A DNA stretch of 16,195 bases from Synergistaceae bacterium UBA4088 (lineage in GTDB: Bacteria > Synergistota > Synergistia > Synergistales > Thermovirgaceae): positions 212-16,406 of the forward strand of contig DFYG01000116.1 in NCBI GenBank assembly GCA_002382605.1. The letters are read 5' to 3'. The position numbers and the translations under genes are program-made. The notes under the pieces are model-generated. The model ran no database searches, was not told the DNA's origin, and was given only the letters and a program-made list of their open reading frames with translations. Position 1 is the first letter of the stretch, and each line of letters opens with the position of its first letter. Shown here piece after piece: positions 7,330 to 14,280 of the stretch.

Positions 7330-7937
7330 TTCAAACCCTCGCTTTTGAAATCGAAACGGCTCATGGCGAACCGCCAGCACTCTTTCGCCGAATCAAGATC
7401 CAGATTGAAACCCATTTCCATAATTATTCCGTGCATCAGGAAACGCAGGGTCATAAGAACTTTCCTGTATAGGTCCCTGGCCTCGCTGTTCCGGAAGGCA
7501 GGTATGGCGCCCCTTGCAATGGGCCAGAGTTTTTCCTGAATGGAACCCAGCAGGTCTCCCGCAATATTCGAGAGTTCCCTGCTCTCTTCTTCGCCCCTGA
7601 GCCTCTCTATGAAAAGGGTGAAAAAAAGGAGACGCATCTCGTGATCGCCCCAGAGCATATCGATAATGCGCTCTCCCCTGAGGGTAACGAAGACGTTTAC
7701 GTCCTTCTCGGCTTCCGAGGGTCCTTCAACGTAGTTCTGAATGATACTTTCAACTTCTTTTTTGAGGACTGAAGCAAAGAGATCCCCCTTGCTCGTGAAG
7801 TGCCAGTAGATGGCTCCCTTGCTGAGATTTGTCCCCTTTACTATCGAATCCATGCTTGTTCCGTGGTATCCATTCCTGGCAAAGTGGCTCCGGGCCACCC
7901 CCAGGATCTTTTCCTTCGTTCCTGCGGGATCGGACAT
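7326..7937 (-). CDS. TetR/AcrR-family transcriptional repressor of the efflux operon
   Basis: A 203-residue regulator. The N-terminal helix-turn-helix is typical of TetR: KEKILGVARSHFARNGYHGTS, then MDSIVKGTNLSKGAIYWHF and TSKGDLFASVL (residues about 8-57). The C-terminal part is helical and variable, as expected for a ligand-binding and dimerisation domain. The ATG at 7937 has GGAGGG five nucleotides upstream; an upstream in-frame start at 7985 would lie inside the promoter and is rejected. It is the first gene of the operon, with its stop overlapping the channel gene as ATGA. It therefore very likely represses its own operon through the palindrome at 7987-7994 and releases on binding a pump substrate. 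The ligand is unknown. Confidence 0.93.
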   Translation of the reverse strand: MSDPAGTKEKILGVARSHFARNGYHGTSMDSIVKGTNLSKGAIYWHFTSKGDLFASVLKKEVESIIQNYVEGPSEAEKDVNVFVTLRGERIIDMLWGDHEMRLLFFTLFIERLRGEEESRELSNIAGDLLGSIQEKLWPIARGAIPAFRNSEARDLYRKVLMTLRFLMHGIIMEMGFNLDLDSAKECWRFAMSRFDFKSEGLK

Positions 7938-7975
7938 GAAAACCCTCCAGACCGGAAAGTCCGTTTGATCTGGAG

Positions 7976-8004
7976 ACGATATCACAGACCGGTCGGTCAG
8001 TCAA
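7976..8004 (-). promoter_or_regulatory. Promoter of the tetR-efflux operon
   Basis: On the minus strand TTGACT (7999-8004, 5/6 to consensus) and TATCGT (7976-7981, 4/6) are separated by 17 bp. The start point would be near 7969, about 32 nt above the tetR ATG. The spacer contains the palindrome listed separately, consistent with repression by blocking RNA polymerase. Confidence 0.7.
7985..8002. promoter_or_regulatory. Likely TetR operator inside the promoter spacer
   Basis: GACCGGTC (7987-7994) is a perfect 8-bp palindrome. It is flanked by further GGTC/AGTC repeats that make a longer imperfect palindrome of the GACCGACCGGTC type, a pattern resembling operators of TetR repressors of efflux pumps. 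It sits between the -35 and -10 elements. A second imperfect palindrome, CCGGCTAGTCGG (8013-8024, 5 of 6 half-site matches), lies just upstream of the -35 and could be an accessory site. Confidence 0.6.
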
Positions 8005-8141
8005 CACTAAAACCGGCTAGTCGGGATCGAAATGTCGAAGGCGCAAACAGTAAACGCGAAGTCCCGGGGTTTCTGCGGGGACGAACGGTGAACGGAAGCG
8101 GGATGAAGAGAACCAGGGGAACAACACTTTCAGCGGTCAAT

Positions 8142-8172
8142 AAAAAAGGGCGCCCCGATGAAGCGGGCGCCC
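8142..8172 (-). terminator. Rho-independent terminator of the rplM-rpsI operon
   Basis: On the minus strand CGGGCGCCC-type arms (8164-8172 with 8148-8157) form a GC-rich stem of about 9 bp with one bulge and a CTTCAT loop, followed by TTTTTT (8142-8147). It begins 26 bp past the rpsI stop. This is the clearest terminator in the window. Confidence 0.9.
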
Positions 8173-8198
8173 GATCTATCAGTATGTCCGGCGGTGTC

Positions 8199-8594
8199 CT
8201 AACGCTTGGAGAACTGCCTCTTGCCGCGGGCACCTTTCTGACCGAACTTTTTCCTCTCAACCATCCTGGAATCCCTTGTAAGAAGACCCGACTTTTTGAG
8301 AGCCGGACGGAGATCCGGGTTCATCTTAAGAAGAGCCCTTGCCAAACCAAGCCTGACGGCGCCGGATTGCCCGGTAAGCCCTCCACCGCTCGCATTGGCG
8401 AAGACGTCTACCTTACCTTCCAGACCGGCGGTCTTGAGTGCTTCGAGAGCCTGAGCCTGCCAGATAATACGAGGGAAGTATTCTTCCGCGGGGCGCTCGT
8501 TGATCTTGACGGTTCCGCTTCCGGCACGCACTCTGACTCTGGCAAGAGCGACCTTGCGCCTCCCCGTACCCCAGTAGTATTCGGATTGCTTCAT
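8199..8594 (-). CDS. rpsI: 30S ribosomal protein S9
   Basis: 131 residues, the usual length for S9. It binds the 3' major domain of 16S rRNA, and its C-terminal tail reaches the P-site tRNA. Family signatures are YYWGTGRRKVALARVRV at the N-terminus, GGGLTGQSGAVRLGLARAL in the middle, and the basic tail LTRDSRMVERKKFGQKGARG ending QFSKR, whose final Lys-Arg is the conserved tRNA contact. The ATG at 8594 is preceded by AAGGAGGG. It lies 30 bp after rplM, the near-universal bacterial order, and is followed by a strong terminator. Confidence 0.98.
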   Translation of the reverse strand: MKQSEYYWGTGRRKVALARVRVRAGSGTVKINERPAEEYFPRIIWQAQALEALKTAGLEGKVDVFANASGGGLTGQSGAVRLGLARALLKMNPDLRPALKKSGLLTRDSRMVERKKFGQKGARGKRQFSKR

Positions 8595-8624
8595 CCTGTT
8601 TTCCCTCCTTTCTCTGTGCTGGCT

Positions 8625-9056
8625 CTAGAGTTCCAGCGGTTCGGGCTTCTGCGCCGCGTGCGGATGCTCCGCGCCGGCATAGACTTTCAGTTTCTTCTCA
8701 AAGTGAAGCCGGTTATGGGGAAGCATTCCCTTGACGACCCTCTCGAAAAGACGGTTGGGATACTTCTCCATGAATGTACCGTAGGAAACCGCCCTCAGTC
8801 CCCCCTGGTAGCCGCTGTGGCGGTAGACGAATTTCCTCTCCAGTTTTCTTCCGGTGATCCTGATCTTGTCGGCGTTTATCACAACGACAAAATCCCCGGT
8901 GTCCACATGGGGAGTATAAGTCGGCTTGTTTTTACCCTGAAGGATCATTGAAACCTGGGCCGCCAGTCTGCCGAGAACCTTGTCGGTAGCATCGACGACA
9001 AACCATTTTCTCTCTACCTGTTCTTTTTTTGCCATATAGGTTGAGTAAACAGCCAT
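8625..9056 (-). CDS. rplM: 50S ribosomal protein L13
   Basis: 143 residues, matching the family. L13 is an early assembly protein of the large subunit that binds 23S rRNA. Visible signatures are [17 protein letters not shown], then [25 protein letters not shown], then the [10 protein letters not shown] motif and the [11 protein letters not shown] block. The ATG at 9056 gives [18 protein letters not shown] and has GAGGA about 9 nt upstream; the internal Met at 9035 has no ribosome binding site. It is the first gene of the rplM-rpsI operon, behind the promoter at 9152-9180 and a structured leader of about 88 nt. Confidence 0.98.
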   Translation of the reverse strand: MAVYSTYMAKKEQVERKWFVVDATDKVLGRLAAQVSMILQGKNKPTYTPHVDTGDFVVVINADKIRITGRKLERKFVYRHSGYQGGLRAVSYGTFMEKYPNRLFERVVKGMLPHNRLHFEKKLKVYAGAEHPHAAQKPEPLEL

Positions 9057-9145
9057 TTCCCGAAGTCCTCTCCTTATCAGGCCGCCGATGGACGACGGAC
9101 ACGATGATCTACCTGCTCTGCACCAATCACGAAAAACGCAGAGCG
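9057..9145 (-). ncRNA. Structured rplM leader, candidate L13 autoregulatory element
   Basis: From the predicted transcription start near 9145 to the rplM ATG there are about 88 nt. The RNA opens with GCTCTGC (9138-9144), which pairs perfectly with GCAGAGC (9115-9121) around a 16-nt loop. A second short hairpin, CCGTCG/CGGCGG around TCCAT, lies closer to the ribosome binding site. L13 operons in several bacterial groups have leader hairpins that mediate feedback by a ribosomal protein. I cannot say whether this belongs to a described leader family; the regulatory role is inference. Confidence 0.4.
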
Positions 9146-9151
9146 GAGCCT

Positions 9152-9180
9152 ATTCTATCGAAGCGGTTGCCGGGTGTCAA
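9152..9180 (-). promoter_or_regulatory. Sigma-70-type promoter for rplM-rpsI
   Basis: On the minus strand a perfect TTGACA (9175-9180) and TAGAAT (9152-9157, 5/6) are separated by exactly 17 bp. It begins 22 bp past the stop of the nicotinate phosphoribosyltransferase gene, so the ribosomal operon is an independent unit. No terminator is visible between them, so read-through from the upstream operon is possible. Confidence 0.9.
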
Positions 9181-9202
9181 GGAAAACGGGGGAGTGATCT
9201 TT

Positions 9203-10243
9203 TCAGAGAACACGAACGAGGGCCGGGTTTTCCGTTATACCCGGTATCCTGCCGCGCTTGGCCAGAGGTTTTCCGTCCACTTCCTTGATATCCATCGTCA
9301 TATCCCTGGGAGACGCGTGCGCTATGTAACTGCCGACTCCGAATGCCGAGGCCCCGGCGTCGGAAAGGATCCTTATCCTCTCCGGATCCAGACCTCCGGA
9401 TACGATGATGTCGACATGCCCGGCTCCGGCCATGTCGAGTCTCCGGCGGACCTCCCTGACAAGATCCGGGGTTACTCCGCCCCGCTCCGAAGGCGTATCC
9501 AGCCTGATGCCGGAGAGTCTTTTCCCGAGGATATCCGCAACCCTCAGTGACTCCTCGGCTTCGTCATGAAATGTGTCCACAAGGATAACCCTGGGTTCGC
9601 CCTCCGGCAGGAACTCGTCGTATACCCTGGCAAGCTTGACGGTATCTCCGGCGATAAGTATCGCGGCATGCGGGATCGTTCCCTTCGGCTCTATGCCGGC
9701 AAGCTTGGCACCGAGCACGCAACTAGCCCCTGCACAGCCTCCGGCGACAACTGCCGCTCTTTCCATGACAGACGAAACCGCCGGGTGAACATGTCTGGCC
9801 CCGAAGGAGAGGACCGGCTTGCCTTCAGCAGCCTCCACACACTCTCTGGCCGCGGTGGCCCAGCCAGTGGAACTGGCAAGCATCCCCAGGATGACCGTCT
9901 CGAACATGCCGAAGGCGGAATAGGGACCGCTGATCCTGGTGACAACATCCCTGGAGGCGAAGCTGTCTCCCTCTTTCAGCGAAAGGAGCTCTACTGGACT
10001 GTTCTCCAAAAGACGGATCACTTCGGGAATGCCCGCAAATACCCCTGGCCTGCGGGTGAAGATCTCCGCGATCACCGGGGTATCGAGCATTCCGCAGGCA
10101 TCAAGAATGTCCCTTGTCTTGACGAAGTAGACATCTGTGGTCCGGCCCGAAAGTATTTCCTCGTGAGTGGCACTGAAAAGGCGTCCTTCTTCCGGTTTGA
10201 ACGCTGTAACGTCCGAGAGCCTTTCCAGTCTCGAGAAACTCAT
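9203..10243 (-). CDS. pncB: Nicotinate phosphoribosyltransferase (NAD salvage)
   Basis: 346 residues, the short form of the family. It joins nicotinate and PRPP to give nicotinate mononucleotide in the Preiss-Handler NAD salvage pathway, in the cytoplasm. Motifs in order are TTDVYF (35-40), FGARHVHP (147-154), KGTIPHA (187-193), LVDTFHDE (221-228), GIRLDTPSERGG (245-256) and VSGGLDPERI (281-290), which mark the alpha/beta-barrel phosphate and PRPP site. The family also resembles quinolinate phosphoribosyltransferase (NadC). The FGARHVHP and GTIPHA motifs and the length favour the nicotinate enzyme. The ATG at 10243 lies 16 bp after secG and has only a weak ribosome binding site, so translation may depend on secG. 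It is the last gene of the long operon. Confidence 0.9.
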   Translation of the reverse strand: MSFSRLERLSDVTAFKPEEGRLFSATHEEILSGRTTDVYFVKTRDILDACGMLDTPVIAEIFTRRPGVFAGIPEVIRLLENSPVELLSLKEGDSFASRDVVTRISGPYSAFGMFETVILGMLASSTGWATAARECVEAAEGKPVLSFGARHVHPAVSSVMERAAVVAGGCAGASCVLGAKLAGIEPKGTIPHAAILIAGDTVKLARVYDEFLPEGEPRVILVDTFHDEAEESLRVADILGKRLSGIRLDTPSERGGVTPDLVREVRRRLDMAGAGHVDIIVSGGLDPERIRILSDAGASAFGVGSYIAHASPRDMTMDIKEVDGKPLAKRGRIPGITENPALVRVL

Positions 10244-10259
10244 CGCCCGCAGCCTGATG

Positions 10260-10487
10260 TCAGTTCATTATTACCAGGACAAGTGATGTCAAAAGGAAGA
10301 CCGCCATAAGAAAGATCGTGGCCTTGGTAAGAACTGTGAACCTCTGCCACTGCCCCCCTGAGTGATCGGCCTGGGTCCCGCCTCCGAAGACACCGGTGAA
10401 ACCGCCCTGTTTGCGCTGCTGCATAAGGATTACGGCCATTACCGAAATAGCGACTATAATATGAACGACCGTGAGAAAAACCTTCAA
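10260..10487 (-). CDS. secG: Preprotein translocase subunit SecG
   Basis: 75 residues starting MKVFLTVVHIIVAI, within the usual 70-110. SecG is the small third subunit of the SecYEG channel. Two membrane helices (about 3-22 and 53-73) flank the conserved loop VILMQQRKQGGFTGVFGGG. I chose the TTG at 10487 because GGGAGGTG lies 6 nt upstream and because it overlaps the rdgB stop as TTGA. Starting at the upstream ATG (10544) would add 19 residues encoded inside rdgB and spoil the N-terminal helix. An extended -10-like TGGTAGAAT at 10531-10539 could give it a private promoter. Confidence 0.93.
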   Translation of the reverse strand: MKVFLTVVHIIVAISVMAVILMQQRKQGGFTGVFGGGTQADHSGGQWQRFTVLTKATIFLMAVFLLTSLVLVIMN

Positions 10488-11164
10488 CCGCTGCACCTCC
10501 CAGATGATTCTTTCCGTGAAACGAAAACATATTCTACCATACAACCTTTTTCAAGCATACGGGAAAGAGCTCCGGCGGCAATGGCCCTGTGGGAGATCTT
10601 CGACTTTACATCCGGGCCCAGCGCTGCGAGGGTCTTTTCGTAACCTTCCGGGACAAAAACAGGGTCATACCCGAATCCGGAGCCGCCCGACGGTTCACCT
10701 GAGATCGATCCGGGGCAGACCCCTTCCGCCAGGAGCCATTCTCGCCTGTCAGCGTCAAAAAAGGCAAGCACCGCTACGAAGCGGGCACACCTGTCGGCAA
10801 CACCCTCAAGCCTTTCAAGCAGCCAGTCTATCCTGCCGCGGTCATCGGGAGCCACCCTTGCCGACATTATACCGGGAGCCCAACCGAGGGATCGGACTTC
10901 CAGCCCGCTGTCGTCCGCCAACACCGGCATTCCAAGGCTTCGGCTCCACGCGAGGGCCTTCTTCATGGAGTTTCCGGCATAGGACGGAGCATTCTCTACA
11001 ACATCCGGTACCAGCCCGCGCGAAAGGGTATCGGGACCGAAGAGCAGGTCCACCTCCGCTGGGGCTAGCATGGCGCGTATCTCTTCGAATTTATGCCTGT
11101 TGGAGCTCGCGAAGACGATCTTTCGCGATATCAACGGCTTTTTGTTCGTTCTCACCCAGATCAA
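10484..11164 (-). CDS. rdgB: XTP/dITP diphosphohydrolase (RdgB/HAM1 family)
   Basis: Up to 226 residues. It hydrolyses non-canonical purine triphosphates (dITP, XTP) to monophosphates, cleaning the nucleotide pool. Motifs are KIVFASSNRHKFEEI (15-29), VVENAPSYAGNSMKKA (55-70), the metal-binding LADDSGLEV (82-90), PGIMSARVA (97-105, where PGIYSARYAG is usual), GFGYDPVFVPEG (163-174) and KISHRAIA (189-196). The start is uncertain. TTG at 11164 (AAGGGA a few bases upstream) overlaps rph by 74 nt; TTG at 11134 would give a family-typical shorter N-terminus but lacks a ribosome binding site. It follows rph, a common pairing, and its stop overlaps secG as TTGA. Confidence 0.95.
   Translation of the reverse strand: MIWVRTNKKPLISRKIVFASSNRHKFEEIRAMLAPAEVDLLFGPDTLSRGLVPDVVENAPSYAGNSMKKALAWSRSLGMPVLADDSGLEVRSLGWAPGIMSARVAPDDRGRIDWLLERLEGVADRCARFVAVLAFFDADRREWLLAEGVCPGSISGEPSGGSGFGYDPVFVPEGYEKTLAALGPDVKSKISHRAIAAGALSRMLEKGCMVEYVFVSRKESSGRCSG
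10531..10539 (-). promoter_or_regulatory. Possible extended -10 promoter for secG
   Basis: Inside the 3' end of rdgB the minus strand reads TG-G-TAGAAT, an extended -10 element with a 5/6 hexamer. A start near 10524 would leave a 37-nt leader before secG. No -35 at proper spacing is present, so support is weak. Confidence 0.3.
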
Positions 11165-11870
11165 GCGATCCCTTCTGGAGTTTTATTATTGAAGAAATGC
11201 CACGTTCGGCAAGATCGAGCATTTCATTGAACTCCTGTCTGGTGAAGGGAGCGCTCTCCGCTGTCCCCTGGACCTCGATGAACTCCCCGAATTCGTTCAT
11301 TACTATGTTGCAGTCAACCCCGGCACGGCTGTCCTCCTCGTAACAGAGGTCCGCCAGTATTCTCCCCCCCAGCTTCCCGATACTCAAAGCCGCTATGAAG
11401 CCGGTTATGGGAATGCAGTCGATCGCTCCTGCCCTGAACAGACCCCTGAGAGAGTCGACAAGGGCAACGAACCCGCCGGTAACTGCAGCCGTCCTTGTTC
11501 CACCGTCGGCCTGAAGGACGTCGCAGTCTATCCATATCGTTCTCTCTCCCAGCAGGCCTAGCGCCGTGCCCGCCCTCAGGGACCTCCCGATGAGCCTCTG
11601 TATCTCGTGACTTCTGCCGCTTACCCTCCCCCTGGTGCTGTCGCGGGTCGTTCGGACCAGGGTTGCCCTGGGCAGCATTGAATACTCCGCCGTGACCCAC
11701 CCCTGCCCCGAACCCCGCAGGAACTGGGGGACCTTGTCCTCAACGGTGGCGGTACAGATGACCTTTGTGTCGCCGAAACTGACCATGGCAGAACCCTCGG
11801 CGAATCTGCTGCAGTTCCGGGTGATGGTTATCTTCCGGAGGTCCTGCGGGGTTCGTCCATCGGCGCGCAT
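11091..11870 (-). CDS. rph: Ribonuclease PH
   Basis: 259 residues from the chosen start. It is a phosphate-dependent 3'-to-5' exoribonuclease that trims tRNA 3' ends and also degrades structured RNA; it works as a hexamer. Signatures are the N-terminal MRADGRTPQDLRKITITRN, GSAMVSFGDTKVICTATVED, the Arg-rich RGRVSGRSHEIQRLIGRSLRA and the active-site region DCDVLQADGGTRTAAVTGG. The C-terminus contains DCNIVMNEFGEFIEVQGTAE. The ATG at 11870 gives the canonical MRxDGR opening and overlaps the upstream stop as TGATG. An ATG at 11894 would add eight residues and is the alternative. It overlaps rdgB by up to 74 nt. Confidence 0.96.
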   Translation of the reverse strand: MRADGRTPQDLRKITITRNCSRFAEGSAMVSFGDTKVICTATVEDKVPQFLRGSGQGWVTAEYSMLPRATLVRTTRDSTRGRVSGRSHEIQRLIGRSLRAGTALGLLGERTIWIDCDVLQADGGTRTAAVTGGFVALVDSLRGLFRAGAIDCIPITGFIAALSIGKLGGRILADLCYEEDSRAGVDCNIVMNEFGEFIEVQGTAESAPFTRQEFNEMLDLAERGISSIIKLQKGSLDLGENEQKAVDIAKDRLRELQQA

Positions 11871-12565
11871 CAGGACGAAGTCTTCAGCTGCCATGACATG
11901 GTAAGGTCCACGGGAGTTTTCATATCCGGGTCTTTGCCGTTTATGAGAAGACGCACCCTGGTCACGGGGGAGAAGTTATGGACGATGGTCCTCACAAGCG
12001 AAGTCATGACAAGATTGGCACGCGGTCCGGAAAGCTTCTGGAGCGCGCCTGTAAACGGGTCGTTGAGGTCCAGGTAGAGCAGGTCGCCGTTGCGGAACAC
12101 GTGAAGCACACGGACATGTTCCGAGATGGTGTTCTCCGCCCTCATCGCCTCAAGTAGGCCCGTGACCACCTTCTTGACGTCATCTTCCAGAAGACCGGGA
12201 ACATGGGAGACAGGCTGGGTTACAAGTGTTTCCCCCTTCGGGACGAATATCTCGAACCCGGAGCGTCTTCCGGCTATCCCGGAAGCAGACGACTGGTCCC
12301 CCTCTATCCGTTCTGCATCTTCGGGGGTCCTGGCGACGTTCTCCTGCTCCATTATATGGTTACTGTTCAGCAATTTAAGCACCAGAGATGTTCCCCAGTA
12401 GCCCGCAGCGAACAGAAGAACAATCACAGATACCCACGCAACCACCCGATAGGCAAGAGGTGCTCTTGATGTCTCTTCTTCTTCCTCCTCGTAGAGGTCT
12501 TCTCGTTCTTCCTCATCCCAAAGCGGCCTTCGAGGTCTTCTCTCCTGATCCCGGAAATCCGTCAT
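11870..12565 (-). CDS. Membrane-anchored GerMN-domain protein
   Basis: 231 residues. A cytoplasmic N-terminus with a strongly acidic stretch (about 17-32, mostly Glu) is followed by one membrane helix (about 41-66) and a spacer (67-98). An extracytoplasmic GerMN-like domain (about 100-229) follows, with GFEIFVPKGETLVTQPVS, a helix of the KKVVTGLLEAMRAEN type, YLDLNDPF and VTRVRLLINGKDP. GerMN domains are known from Bacillus GerM and related envelope or lipoprotein proteins; the molecular function is not settled. It lies between a cell-wall amidase and rph, so a cell-wall role is plausible inference. The ATG at 12565 has GGAGGG 7 nt upstream. The domain call rests on pattern memory and the LND and LLINGK motifs. 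Confidence 0.8.
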   Translation of the reverse strand: MTDFRDQERRPRRPLWDEEEREDLYEEEEEETSRAPLAYRVVAWVSVIVLLFAAGYWGTSLVLKLLNSNHIMEQENVARTPEDAERIEGDQSSASGIAGRRSGFEIFVPKGETLVTQPVSHVPGLLEDDVKKVVTGLLEAMRAENTISEHVRVLHVFRNGDLLYLDLNDPFTGALQKLSGPRANLVMTSLVRTIVHNFSPVTRVRLLINGKDPDMKTPVDLTMSWQLKTSS

Positions 12566-12615
12566 TGCGTCTCCCTCCGAATGCTCTCATTTTTTTTCAG
12601 GTCGCAAGACAGCTC

Positions 12616-14280
12616 CTAATTATAATCGTTTCTCTCCAGAAACTCCACGATGCCCGCGGAGAGTGCTTCAGCCATCTGCTGCTGGTATTTGGAGTTTCTC
12701 AGTTTCGCGGCCTCTGCCGAGTTTGTCAAAAAACCCATTTCTACAAGAACTGAAGGCATCGCTGCTCCTCTGAGAACGTAAAATGGGGCCTGGGCTACCC
12801 GGCGCATCGAGATCCTGCGGGATTTTCCCGTATTGAAAAGGATCTCTGCGAAGGATGTGCTCTCCTGGATCTTTGCGTTCTGCTGCATGTCCCCGAGTAT
12901 CTTCAGGAGGGTACGGGTCCGTTTGTCAGCAGCCTGATCGTTCTCGAGACCGCCGTCCGCAAGTTCGCGATTTTCTATCAGAGCCAGCTCCATAGCGTGT
13001 TTGTCCGTCGGAAGCGCCATGAGGTAAATTTCTACCCCCTCCGCGCTTCTCCCCTTGGGAAGGGCGTTGCAGTGGAGGCTTACGAAGGCATCGGCATTTT
13101 CACTTACGGCCCTGCCGGTCCTGTCGGACAGTTTCAGGTAAACATCATTACCGCGGGTCAGGACAACTTTCATGCCCTTCTTCCTGAGGATACCGGACAT
13201 CAGACTGGCGACCCTCAGGTTGATATCCTTCTCCCGTATGCCGTTCGCCACGGCTCCGGGATCCTTTCCCCCGTGTCCAGCATCCAGAACGACAGTTTTC
13301 ACCTTACTGGAGGCTCCCTTGACGGGATGGGAGACCTTGGGGCTCTGGGACGGTTCCGGGATCTGCGTAACAGTCTCCTCTCCAGGGAGCTCGACACCGA
13401 CCGGGGCCGTTTCAGCGGGAAGCGGCAAAGCAGGGGCGGCAGCCAACGGAGCGGGGTTGTAAAAGTCGATCACCTGCCGTCGAGGCGAATCCAGCGTGAA
13501 GTGCTTCACGCTGGAGGCGTTGTGCTTTAACACGAAGACGACTCGATCCCCGAACTGCGTGACTCCCGTTCTGATCTCAGCCGGATAGGGTGAGACCGAA
13601 CCGGAGGTCCCCCTTGCCAGTATCCCCGGGATCGTTACGGTGACGCTTCCCTGAGCAAGGTCGATCCTGACCGGAGCATGAGCGGAAAGGTCAATAACTG
13701 CACGGATACCAAAATCCTGGCGCCCCCATCGGATGGAACTGACGGTCACCGCCGGAGCGTTCACGTCAACGGGAGAAGCAGGAGAGGGCTTCTCCACGGC
13801 GGATGGAGCGGGTTTTGCCGCTAGGGGGGACGGGGATGCCGGCTTATAGCCTTCGCCGCGCCAGGCAAAATAGCCGCTCTGGACATTGCCCTCAGCGACG
13901 CGCCCGATAAGTGAGAGTGTGCTCTCAGGGTCGACCCACCAGTGCCCCTGTGATCTGAGCACTTCGTTCGCTATCGGGATTATCTCCCCGCCTGAAATGG
14001 CCGCGGCTGCTCCCGGGAAGACCCGCAGGGTTGAAGATGTCCCCTTGATGACCAGAGTATCCCCTTTCTCATCAACGGCAAACCCGAGGATCCGGGAAGC
14101 GGCGTCCAGCGCAACAAGATATCCACCGTTGCGCGATATGACAGGGACCCTCCCCACAGACACGCCTTTCCTGAGCAATTCCCATTGATCCGCGGCCCGG
14201 GATGGTACTGAAAAGAAAATAACCGCGAAAAGAGCAGCCAGGAGAATGAAAAAAGATCTAGGAGCCGGCCATCGAGACAT
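12616..14280 (-). CDS. Secreted N-acetylmuramoyl-L-alanine amidase with AMIN domain (AmiC-like)
   Basis: 554 residues. It cleaves the amide bond between MurNAc and the stem peptide in the periplasm, as in daughter-cell separation or wall turnover. A signal peptide (1-29, cleavage near SRA-A) is followed by a region resembling the copper-amine-oxidase-like/stalk N-domain (about 30-130). Then come a Pro/Ala/Ser linker (about 147-172), an AMIN-type beta domain (about 177-275), a second Pro-rich linker (276-320) and the Amidase_3 zinc domain (about 328-550). Zinc and catalytic residues are visible: H336 in DAGHGGKDPG, E350 in REKDINL, H403 in SLHCNA and E514 in VEMGF. The ATG at 14280 overlaps the upstream pmbA by 23 nt. 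The 50-bp gap to the GerMN gene shows no terminator. The family assignment is firm; the exact physiological role is not. Confidence 0.94.
   Translation of the reverse strand: MSRWPAPRSFFILLAALFAVIFFSVPSRAADQWELLRKGVSVGRVPVISRNGGYLVALDAASRILGFAVDEKGDTLVIKGTSSTLRVFPGAAAAISGGEIIPIANEVLRSQGHWWVDPESTLSLIGRVAEGNVQSGYFAWRGEGYKPASPSPLAAKPAPSAVEKPSPASPVDVNAPAVTVSSIRWGRQDFGIRAVIDLSAHAPVRIDLAQGSVTVTIPGILARGTSGSVSPYPAEIRTGVTQFGDRVVFVLKHNASSVKHFTLDSPRRQVIDFYNPAPLAAAPALPLPAETAPVGVELPGEETVTQIPEPSQSPKVSHPVKGASSKVKTVVLDAGHGGKDPGAVANGIREKDINLRVASLMSGILRKKGMKVVLTRGNDVYLKLSDRTGRAVSENADAFVSLHCNALPKGRSAEGVEIYLMALPTDKHAMELALIENRELADGGLENDQAADKRTRTLLKILGDMQQNAKIQESTSFAEILFNTGKSRRISMRRVAQAPFYVLRGAAMPSVLVEMGFLTNSAEAAKLRNSKYQQQMAEALSAGIVEFLERNDYN

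Noticed and set aside
5992..7539. 515-codon plus-strand open frame opposite the TolC-like and tetR genes
   Set aside because: It is a long antisense shadow in GC-rich coding DNA. The minus-strand frames carry clear OEP and TetR motifs; this one has none.
7800..8951. 383-codon plus-strand open frame spanning the tetR start, the terminator, rpsI and most of rplM
   Set aside because: It crosses a strong terminator and runs antisense to two ribosomal protein genes, with no family signature.
10488..10544. Longer secG starting at ATG 10544
   Set aside because: The extension is the rdgB 3' end in another frame. The TTG at 10487 has the ribosome binding site and yields a normal SecG N-terminal helix.
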